Assembly: GCA_025642075.2 (NCBI GenBank)
Contig: JAODUO010000586.1
Span: 362,501 to 426,500 of the forward strand
Reading direction: 5' to 3'
DNA: 64,000 bases
DNA from: Ridgeia piscesae
Taxonomy: Eukaryota > Annelida > Polychaeta > Sabellida > Siboglinidae
The position numbers and the translations under genes are program-made. Shown one piece after another: positions 49,591 to 60,300 of the stretch (its first letter is position 1; the number at the start of each line of letters is the position of its first letter). The notes under the pieces were generated by a model. The model did not search any database, had not been told where the DNA came from, and saw nothing but the letters and a program-made list of their open reading frames with translations.

Positions 49591-50275
49591 ATTAATAAAC
49601 CAGAAACAGTCAAGGATATTGGAGTAACTTTTGACTCATCACTTAACTTTGAGGCACATGTCAGAAAAAAATAATAAAGCCAATTCTATGATGGGGTTAA
49701 TTCAACGCACTTTTGAATATCTAGATGACAAGTGTTTTTCTATGGTTTTTAAGTCTCTTGTCCGACCACATAATCGAGTATGCAATACCAGATATTGAGT
49801 CCATATTTACTGAAACACATAACAGCACTTGAAAATGTTCAGCATCGAGCAACTAAATTAATTCCTGGATATAAAGAACGTGATTATAAAGAATGCCTAA
49901 AAAGATTAAACCTACCAACTCTTTCATACCGTCGTCTTAGGGGAGACATGATAGAAATTTAAAAAATATTAACTGGGAAATATGATTCTACTGTTACATC
50001 AAATTTGGTAACATTAAGGGAAAATTATTCAATAAAAAGAGGGCACAACCTAAAATATTTAAAGAAAGATGCTGATTATAAACATCCGAAAAAATACATT
50101 TATATACCGATCTACTGATGTATGGAATAGTCTGCCACAGTCTGTGGTAGATGCTCCATCAGTCCAATCATTTGAAGTAAGAATTGATAAACTATGGACA
50201 AATCATCCTATAAGAATTATTTTACTACACCACCTCTGCTATGGACTGTGTCACCTTTAGACGCATGCGCACAGT
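49590..50275 (+). pseudogene. LINE ORF2 C-terminal remnant, frameshifted
   Basis: Frames in turn contain DIGVTFDSSLNFEAHVRKK, then QHRATKLIPGYKERDYKECL, then LNLPTLSYRRLRGDMIEI, then RSTDVWNSLPQSVVDAPSVQ. This is the region downstream of the RT core, different from but related to the family at 4057. Several frameshifts and stops. Confidence 0.85.
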
Positions 50276-50744
50276 CTCAAAACAATGCTCAAGACAGAGC
50301 TGGCACAAGAGGCAGGAATGCCTAATACTAGCCAGAAAAGGACCTGTAAGAACCTGTAATTAAGTGCGAAGGGAGACCAGTGCACCATATACATCTACAT
50401 ATCAGGTGTTACTGGTAATTTTCGGTAATTACATATGCATGACATGAGGTTTATCTATACTTTATGCCCTACATGCCACCTAGCTGTGAGTTTGAACGAG
50501 GATGCACACAATATTAGGCCTACTTTTCATAAAGTTATCACATTTATAAGTTATCGAGCAGCTAATCTAACCCAACCAGCTGATCATGTCAAGTTTTTAC
50601 TGTTGCACTGCATTGGTACAACTCTATATGGCATACGTTTAGAAAGAAACACAATCCTATTGCCATGCATATAGTTTTGTATGCAGTGTCATGCATGCAA
50701 AAAGTGGTCAGCACATTTTGGCGCATTTTTGTCGGGGAAGGTCG

Positions 50745-50925
50745 ACGTGGAAAATGGCAATGCCTTTAATTACACAAATAAAGAGAAATGACATGGTAAA
50801 CAAAACTAAGAGCATTGCCCTAAAAACATAAATGTCATGTATGTCAATGGGATTGCACAAGAAATTATCTAAGCAACTAGCTATCTAAGCAAAATAAATG
50901 TGGGGGCTAGAAACCACCTCCACAG
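50745..50925. mobile_element. Partial copy of the palindromic MITE
   Basis: Shares GGAAAATGGCAATGCCTTTA, the AATTACACAAATAAAGAG segment and CTAAGCAACTAGCTATCTAA with 52360-52480, but with the two halves in a different arrangement. Confidence 0.7.
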
Positions 50926-51474
50926 TACAAATAAACATCTAGCTATACATGCAACAAGAAAAACCGTGGAAGAACCGCAAGGTAGCTCAAGGCACCTATA
51001 ACCCCAACTGATGTAGGGGCACACTTCCTTTAGCTACCCGCAGTGCACCACAGAAAGCAAAAATTGTAAGACCATGTATAGAAAGACAAAGGGGAAAGCA
51101 GTAGGTACAAGTCCTCGCCCTAAAACCCCTGGGACGTGGTAACCACCCGTCAGAGCAAAACAACAAAATTAGCAACACAAAACAAAAAGAAAGAGAGGCC
51201 AAGCCAAACTGGAGCAGATGGGGCAGGAAGGAGGGGAAAAAACGCGATTAAAAATGGGCTGCTCCTTGAAATGAACTTCCTCTGTTGACAGAGAATTAAA
51301 ACTAAAGTCTCCTGATATGAGGTGCCGTGCAGCGATTGGCTCCCCAGTTATCCCAACCCCCTGCTGTTACCATATATAGTGATGTAGGGCTTACAAGGAT
51401 GTGTGCTAGCGCATTCCCTAGAGGTGACTGTGTCCAGCCTCGCCCCAGCTTCACTGTGGCCTCATCTAAGGTGA

Positions 51475-52171
51475 CATTTTAACAAGATTTAATAAGATTT
51501 AACAAGATTGCCACCTAGAGATTCAACTCTAGATGGCAGGTGGACTAGGAAGCCATTTGGCTTATCGAGAGTCCAACCTATCTATCTAAGTATACCCCGC
51601 CCTTCTTAGGTATATGTCAATTTTATTTTTAAATATATTAACACTACTAGCACCTACACAATCAGCTGATAATCTGTTCCATTCGTTTACTGTTCTTTGT
51701 GAAAATAAATTTCTAATATCTAGTCTACACTGCTTCTTTGCTAATGTAACTCCATGTCCTCTAGTCCTTCTCTCTTCCTTGACTGTGAAAAAAATATTTC
51801 TGTCAATATTTTCATATCCATTCAATATTTTAAACACCTCAATCTGATCTCCTCTCAATCTTCTGGTTTCTAGTGTTGTTAAACCACATTCTTTTAGACG
51901 CATTTCATAACTAATATTCCTGAGATTTGGTATCATTTTGGTTGCTCTCCTTTGTACTCTTTCTAGCATATCAATATCCTTCTTGCGATATGGCCTCCAT
52001 GCTTGTATACAATATTCTAAGTGAGGCCTAACTATTGTTTTATACAGCGGTATTATTAGTTCTTTTTCTTTGTACACTATATTTCGCCTAATTAATCCAA
52101 GGATTTGGTTTCCCTTCGCTGCTGCAATTCCACACTGCTCTGATACCTTCATGTCAGCACTAATAGTTAAC
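51475..52171 (-). mobile_element. 5'-truncated CR1/L2-like LINE copy, reading frame intact
   Basis: Contains the 3' tail, 3' UTR and ORF2 C-terminus. The minus-strand frame (stop at 51586) runs to the 5' break at about 52171 without a stop or frameshift, from ADMKVSEQCGIAAAKGNQIL through RPHLEYCIQAWRPYRKKDID to VNEWNRLSADCVG and YLRRAGYT. It is highly similar to 7098-7786 but lacks that copy's two in-frame stops, so it is likely a younger insertion or a less decayed one. Confidence 0.92.
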
Positions 52172-52265
52172 ACATTGTCCACATGTGGCTGGACAATGTT
52201 TACAAGTAGTTGGTGCTGTGAGCAAAATGTATTTAATCTATGGATTAAATCCCTATTTTGCTCCC
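52172..52265. repeat. Two adjacent hairpin-forming inverted repeats
   Basis: ACATTGTCCA...TGGACAATGT (52174-52201) and GAGCAAAATGTATTTAATC...GATTAAATCCCTATTTTGCTC (52219-52263). They lie between the LINE break and the MITE at 52288. Confidence 0.75.
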
Positions 52266-52287
52266 TGGCACTGTGCTAAATATAAGT

Positions 52288-52660
52288 ACAGGGAGTCAGC
52301 TGTGCTTTGCTCAGTTTATGGAGCGTGAGATAGCAAGAACCGAAACAAAATTGGGTGGAAAATGGCAATGCCTTTAATTACACAAATAAAGAGAAATGAC
52401 ATGTGGGGGTTGTTAGGTGCTTTCTGACCCCCACATTTATTTTGCTTAGATAGCTAGTTGCTTAGATAATAATTTCTCGTGCAATCCCCATTGACAAACA
52501 TGACATCTATATGCTTTTAATGGGATTTGCTATATTTATCTATGACTTCTGTTTACTTGTGTAATTAAAGGGCATTGCCATTTTCCACCCACATTTGTTT
52601 CTGTTTTTCTTGCTATCTCTCGCTCCATAAACCGAGCAAAGCACAGCAGGCTCCCATATA
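52288..52660. mobile_element. Palindromic MITE with ~105-bp inverted arms and an inner hairpin
   Basis: Left arm GGGAGTCAGCTGTGCTTTGC … GTGGAAAATGGCAATGCC … AATTACACAAATAA (52290-52390). The right arm (52552-52660) is its close reverse complement. In the middle ATGTGGGGGT and ACCCCCACAT form a second, smaller hairpin (about 52400-52437). Part copies occur at 50745 and near 49340. Confidence 0.83.
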
Positions 52661-52696
52661 TTTATTTACTTAGTACAGTACCGGTGAGGGTGAGCA

Positions 52697-52742
<46 letters not shown>
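52697..52742. repeat. TA microsatellite
   Basis: About 45 bp of TA. Confidence 0.9.
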
Positions 52743-52746
<4 letters not shown>

Positions 52747-54190
52747 AGTGTATATAATTTGTTCAACTTGAGTTTCAGTCTAGCAATCAGCAGATGCCAC
52801 ATCTGCTCCCCTCTCCTCTCTCACATTTTCAAGTAACCTCCTAAATCTCTTTCCTATGCAGAATGCAGATGTGATCTATCTGGTTCTCTGTCAAATGATC
52901 AGGTGACACCCATGTGGTCTTGTGTATCTTTTTTGTGTTTGAAAATGCTGCTGTGAAAAATTTAGATGACAGGATACACCTGGAGGCAGATTGAAATAAA
53001 AGCCCAGGACAGAAGACTCTAGAAGCCTGTGGTCAACTGTCAATGCCCCAAGAGGGACACCGGGCATGAGTAAGTAAGTCTATACCGGTAAATTGATAGT
53101 TGGATATCCTATTACACAACACAGGCTTCTCAACATGCTCTGAAAATCAATGGTTATTTTTTCTAAAGGAAACGTCAGTGATTAGGTATGCGTGCATCGT
53201 ACCATTCCACCTGCAGTAAATGTCTATGCAGAGACACACATCAACAAAAGGTGTGCAGTAAAAAAGTTGACTGCTGACAACTGGAATAGTTATTGACTCA
53301 GAGCTTGATCAAGCCTTTACATTGATGTGCCTGTGAGCTTGGTTTCCAAGCATTTAAGTGCAACTGAATTTATGTTATTAGTAATACTGGTAGTCCATAT
53401 CGAAGATTATCAAGAATCAGCAGGTGTATATACAGAAACCACATATATGTTAACCAGATAATATATCTTGACCTCATATATATTACCTTGACCTCAAACT
53501 ACTTACGTTAAAGGCTACAAATGAAGATACGACACAGTAAACAGGCGGCATTTTATCAAGCCCATTTACATAAAGGCTACACCAATCCATCATGTTTCAG
53601 ACTGGTGAAAAAGTGACATGAAATGAAATGCACTGCCACACACGTACCCAGACAGCCAGCACACATGTACCCAGCTGGGGACATTTCAGATAGTACAAAA
53701 TGTGTTGCACTTGTTATGCAACACATGCCTCAGTTTTTTAAGCATGTGCATGAATAATCTGTTTTGGGCAATTCGGTATGTTGCCGGCACCAAGGAGAAA
53801 AACAAGTGACAAACATTTTGAGTATTTTAATGCAATTTCTGTACTAAAATCATAAAAATAATTACGTCTATAATATTAGTCATTACACCAATCTTTGTAC
53901 CAGGCAAACTCCTGAGATATCCAATTGGGGGTCGGTAGACAACATGAGTTGTACACGGCTCTAACAAAACAGTTTAACCACTATTTAACTAATTTGAAGG
54001 TGTCACCTTAGATTTTTTATCCCTCCTCTATTAAAATGTTATGAAAAAGCAAATCTATACAGTACCATAGCTACTGAACAATAGACGTTGCAGAGCGTGA
54101 GCTACAACATATATACAGTGTGGATTTAGCCTTCACTTTAAGTTTGTTGATGTTTTAGAGAGGACTCAAGTTGAGCTGGTGCATGCTGCA
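52743..54190. other. Intergenic, no gene recognised
   Basis: Includes short low-complexity segments but no supported coding sequence, RNA gene or transposon end. Confidence 0.4.
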
Positions 54191-54191
54191 A

Positions 54192-54665
54192 ACATGGGGT
54201 CAAATACATTTGTATTTGAAAGTATTGAAATACTTTTTTTAAAGTATTTATATTTGATGTTTAGGAATTACCTTCCTAGAGTATTTAACATTGCCAATAT
54301 CTGTTCAGATACTTTTTCAAATACATAGGACATGGTTATTAATAAATTGCAATTTAAAATTATTCTTGATTAAATTATTAAAAGTCAAGAAATTGTACTG
54401 TGTCCTTTAACAATTCATTCAGAAATAATGGCAAGGTAAAGCCAATTTAGCCATCATTTGAGAAGACATTGACACCAATGTATAAGAATAGTAACTGGCA
54501 AGAAGCCGCCACGTTACTTGTCAGTTATCGCTGCGATGTAGAACAATAATTCGGCTCCTGTAGAAGGACTATTCAGCACTGCAGGGAAGGTTTTTGGTCA
54601 GGAGACTTGTCACCTCTCTGACAACGCCTGCCAGTAGCTGGTGCTCCTGAGACGAAACTCCAAGT
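54192..54665 (+). pseudogene. hAT transposon remnant: terminal sequence and transposase C-terminus
   Basis: It starts with ACATGGGGTCAAATACATTT and the AAATAC-rich end seen in the MITEs at 3057 and 35286. At 54545-54610 the plus-strand frame reads NNSAPVEGLFSTAGKVF followed by CHLSDNACQ, the hAT dimerisation-domain signature (APVERLFS.AG...LSD). A TAG follows at once, and the rest of the transposase is deleted. Confidence 0.75.
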
Positions 54666-55179
54666 GAACAATGAACAATAGCCACGACATACCTAATACT
54701 AGACTGGACCCCTCTGAATGGAAACAATAATGACTTATTAGCATTTTAGCACAACCTGGTTGCCATGGCGTTAAATTCAGCATGAATATGACTAGGAGAA
54801 AATATGATCCATAACATATCTTAACCTTCATTCCTGTCATAGACATTGTCAGACTTGTTGAGTTTAGTTAATATTATAAATTTCCACCTCTCATAAAATG
54901 CCTACACATGTGACATCTGTGTATATTTACAAATGAATGCAATCATTATCAAACAACTATCATCTATTGTCATGTGACTGAAGTACTGCTATATATTTTA
55001 CACTTATTAATATCATCTAAAATTCCATAAGTTCAAAGTCAATAGCTCCTTCAGTCAAACCTGAATGTGTGCCAATTCAAAAGCAGCTACGTCAGATAGT
55101 GTGAATGTTTAAAAACAAATTTACGAAGAGTATTTGGTCCTATTTCCTCTGTAAGGAATAAGGAAGTGTAATTGAGACA

Positions 55180-55760
55180 CACCCCTCTTAACTTTCACTT
55201 TGACTAGAATAAGATCATAATAAGCAGTTCACTTTCACTTTAAGGACTGGCTCATGTGAAATGGTTCACTTTCACTTCAAAGACATGATAACATCAAACA
55301 GTTAACTTACACTTCTACAAGTAGAATGTGACCACACCACAGTTCACTTTCACTTCAAGAATGTGATTACATCAAATGGTTCACTTTCCCTTCAAAGATG
55401 TGATCATATGAAACAGTTCACTTTCCAAATATGGTCATATCAAACAGTTCATTTTCACTTCAAGGATGTGATTACATAAAACAGTTCACTTTCACTTCAA
55501 GGATGTGATTACATAAAACAGTTCACTTTCACTTCAAGGATGTGATTGCATCAAACAGTTCACTTTCACTTCACAGATGTGATCACATTGAATGGTTCAC
55601 TTTCACTTCATGAATTTCACTTCAAGAATGTGATCATATCAAACGGTTCACTTTCACTCCGTGACGTGATCATGTCAAATAGATCCGATATCATAGATGG
55701 ATGTGTAAGAGTTCACTTTCTCTTCAAGGACGTGATGGAATTTAATGCCTTCTCCAGTTC
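55180..55760. repeat. ~37-bp minisatellite with TTCACTTTCACTT core
   Basis: About 14 diverged units of AGTTCACTTTCACTTCAAGG plus ATGTGATTACATCAAAC. The three units at 55450-55560 are almost identical; the others are degraded. The minus-strand core AAGTGAAAGTGAA repeats the hexamer AAGTGA. Confidence 0.9.
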
Positions 55761-55799
55761 TTCTATGGGAGACTCGTCACACACCTGTAACATGTGAAG

Positions 55800-57323
55800 C
55801 ACACATTATTATATGCAATCACCCACTTTCCAAGTTTCTCCACAAATTTGTCCTGCCAGCTGTCCATATTACGAAACAGCAAATGCTTGACCATCCATTA
55901 TAACAAGTACCGGGTAGTAAGTGCCCATGGCGATTTCAGAATTCGGATAAATCTGTAAAAAGAACTATGGTACATTTTATTTTGTAGCTAGTGACCACTT
56001 TTACCCATTCCGTATTGCCATCTGTTTACCTGTATGACCAAAGGCATGAACAGGTGATGTCAGAATATTCAAACATAATTTTGATGTGTTTTAGACTTGA
56101 GAATATGGATATCCTTTTACATTTTACCTTTGCAGTAAGGCCATCCTGAAAAAAAACTTATGTTTCCCATTACCCAACCAACTTGGATAAAAGCAGGACA
56201 CCCTAGATTCTTTTACAATTTGCCAAAGAAAATGCACAATTTCTTTGAGACATTATGTACACCCAAGCACAGTGTAAAACATGAATCTGTCACCAAAACC
56301 AGCCACTACCTGTCAGTGAACTGTGTACAGGAACACTGTGGTAAAGTTGCAGTTGATATCTGTCAGATAGTGCTTAAAAACAATTATCAGAAAAAAAATT
56401 CTGTCTAGCATAACACTACCTCAAATAAACACGATTAAAGAAAGAAAATCAGTCCTACCAAATATTTGAGTGAGACTTTACTTGTTATTGTATCAATGGG
56501 TTAACAGCCAATTAAAACAGTTTAGTGCCCGGTACTCAGGTTATGTGAGGGTCAACTACACAGATTTTTGTAGTTTGTATCAAACTTTTCTAGATATTTT
56601 CAACTTGTTGTATGCTATGGCAAAGGCAATGGAACAAGATTAACAGTGTGAGGCGAGGGCTGCTAAGAATCCCCATAATACCATTCCCAAGAATTGTGTT
56701 TTATTTGACTATTTGACTAAGATAGTTATGAATTGGTGTGTTCTTTAAAATTTATTTTACTCCCAATGTATTGCGTCCGAAAACTATCAACACCAGGGTG
56801 AGTCACCAGATCACTTTTGCTGGTGTGTCACAGAAATAGTATCCTGTGTCATATAGCTGCAGCTTTTTGAGAAAGGATTTTAAAGGGAGGCTGCCATCTC
56901 CTCTGCCCAAAATTTACTGAGCAGTAATTTGTGATAGGAAGTGTGCTGTCTAGAACATGGGAACTTTAAACACCAGAGATATTGCGGTTAACTCTACTCG
57001 CATTGACATTATATGCAAGCAATTTTTGTTTTGAAACTAGATGTTTTGTTTAGCATTTAAAAATGTCACAGGTGGAATCTTGCAAATTGCGAACATTATT
57101 CCGAGCTTAATAAAGTAACCTAACACAAATTGGAAGACAGACGTTCAAGATGTATGTTGTAATTATAAGAACATAATATTAAATGAAAAAAACAAAACCT
57201 ATGTACAGGCACCCTCCCTTTAAATAACACTGGACTCTCTTTAGTGATGGGTATTTTCATAAACACTTTGTTGTAGTGAAAATGTCTCTTGATGTTAACG
57301 CTGTCCGTTAGAGGGTCAATGAT
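55800..57323. other. Intergenic, 3' side of PMF1
   Basis: No gene recognised. The ORF at 56160-56408 is without family features. The 3' UTR of PMF1 (minus strand) probably occupies the right end. Confidence 0.4.
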
Positions 57324-60300
57324 CTAACAAAAAACAGGGGTCACCTCGACCAGTTGCTGCATGTCATCTTTGATGGATTCGTGCATTCGCAGCAGGCGTT
57401 TACGGCGACCGCGGATGACAGTTTGTAGTCTGTGATTGTCTGCGTCCGCCTCACGAAGTAGTTCCTCCAGTTTCTGTTTCTCTTTCAGTTTGACGGGTAC
57501 GAGGTGGGCGGAGACGTCACGCTCAGGCACACCCGTAGGACGCCTGTAACATACTGACACAGTGACACACACAACATATTGACATAGTGATACAGTTACA
57601 CATACAACACAGTGACACACTCACAGTGACGCACACGACGTAGTGAAAGTGACACACTCACAGTGACACACATGACATAGTGAAAGTGACACACTCACAG
57701 TGACGCACACGACATAGTTAAAGTGACACACTCACAGTGACGCACACGACGTAGTGAAAGTGACACACTCACAGTGACACACATGACATAGTGAAAGTGA
57801 CACACTCACAGTGACGCACACGACATAGTGAAAGTGACACACTCACAGTGACGCACACGACGTAGTGAAAGTGACACACTCACAGTGACACACACGACGT
57901 AGTGAAAGTTACACACTCACAGTGACGCACACGACATAGTTAAAGTGACACACTCACAGTGATGCACACGACATAGTGAAAGTGACACACTCACAGTAAC
58001 GCACACGACATAGTGAAAGTGTCACACTCACAGTGACGCACACGACATAGTTAAAGTGACACACTCACAGTGATGCACACGACATAGTGAAAGTGACACA
58101 CTCACAGTAACGCACACGACATAGTGAAAGTGTCACACTCACAGTGACGCACACGACATAGTTAAAGTGACACACTCACAGTGACACACACGACGTAGTG
58201 AAAGTTACACACTCACAGTGAAAGTGACACACTCACAGTGACGCACACAACACAGTGAAACTGACACACTCAAAGTGACGCACACGACATAGTGAAAGTG
58301 TCACACTCACAGTGACGCACACGACATAGTGAAAGTGTCACACTCACAGTGACGCACACGACATAGTGAAAGTGACACACTCACAGTGATGCACACGACA
58401 TAGTGAAAGTGACACACTCACAGTAACGCACACGACATAGTGAAAGTGTCACACTCACAGTGACGCACACGACATAGTGAAAGTGACACACTCACAGTGA
58501 TGCACACGACATAGTGAAAGTGACACACTCACAGTGATGCACACGACATAGTGAAAGTGACACACTCACAGTGACGCACATGACATAGTTAAAGTGACAC
58601 ACTCACAGTGATGCACACGACATAGTTAAAGTGACACACTCACAGTGACGCACACGACATAGTGAAAGTGACACACTCACAGTGATGCACACGACATAGT
58701 GAAAGTGACACACTCACAGTGATGCACACGACATAGTGAAAGTGACACACTCACAGTGACGCACATGACATAGTTAAAGTGACACACTCACAGTGATGCA
58801 CACGACATAGTTAAAGTGACACACTCACAGTGACGCACACGACATAGTTAAAGTGACACACTCACAGTGATGCACACGACATAGTGAAAGTGACACACTC
58901 ACAGTGACGCACATGACATAGTTAGTGACACACTCACAGTGACGCACATGACATAGTTAAAGTGACACACTCAAAGTGACGCACATGACATAGTTAAAGT
59001 GACACACTCAAAGTGACGCACACGACATAGTTAAAGTGACACACTCACAGTGATGCACACGACATAGTGAAAGTGACACACTCACAGTGACGCACATGAC
59101 ATAGTTAAAGTGACACACTCACAGTGATGCACATGACATAGTTAAAGTGACACACTCACAGTGACGCATACGACATAGTTAAAGTGACACACTCACAGTG
59201 ATGCACACGACATAGTTAAAGTGACACACTCACAGTGACACACATGACATAGTTAAAGTGACACACTCACAGTGACGCACATGACATAGTGAAAGTGACA
59301 CACTCACAGTGACAAACACACCATGACACACAGTGGAAAACACTTGGCAGGCAGTGGCACACATATGCACACGTACCTAAATTCGCCCCAAACACACACA
59401 CAGAGTGACACAGATGCAGTGGAACACATGCAGTGACACACAGTGGCACACACACACAGTGGCACTCACAAAGTGGCACACACACAGTGAACACACAGTG
59501 AGTCAGTGACTCGCACATACCGTGACATACTGAACCATTTCAATTACAAGCACATCAGTGGAAACACTACAGGCAAACCAGTCACAAGCAGGGACAATAC
59601 AATTTAACAAACTTACCAGGCTTCATCTGAAGATGCCGAGGCAACTAGCCGATCTAACTCGTTCATCAACTTCACTATTCCTTCTTCATCAAACATGGTT
59701 TCAACCTCAGTCTACAGCAAAACAAACAATGTCAATTCTTACTGCCACAGTTAGTCTGTGGAAATATAGTCACAGAAGAAATAATGAAAATAAAGGTATT
59801 TATATAATTGATTAGGACAACAAGCTGGTTCCAAGTCACTGCCTCTCACAATTTCCTGTAAACAAATTACACAGCACATGATGAATTGATGATAATAAAT
59901 AATAATACTATATATTATTAATTACAAATTTCATAGTTGTTCTTTCAGAAATAATACCTTGCACGACTGAAAACCTTTATATAATTACTCACAAACTAAA
60001 TCCAAACTTCACACTGTATTTGCACAGTTTGTTATGTATAATTGCTGTAAGAATCTAAATGTAAATACCTTAATCATGTCATCAAGTTTTTTTGTATACT
60101 GTTCATGGATTCCTCGAAATGCCTCATCATTAGCAGCAAACAATGACGGGTGGTTCTTGGCAAACAACGAAAATCTGCAAACAAAAGTGAATTTCATCCT
60201 GACTTATGTACAATGTTTTGGTGGACACATGGACGCATAGCTTTATGTAGAGACCCGTCCACCTGTCATTTGGAAAAATGAATATGGACGGGTAAAAAAA

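Noticed and set aside
57550..59330. CRISPR-like look of the 37-bp array (and of the 33-bp array at 20283)
   Set aside because: The repeats are head-to-tail with no unique spacers and lie in spliced animal introns.
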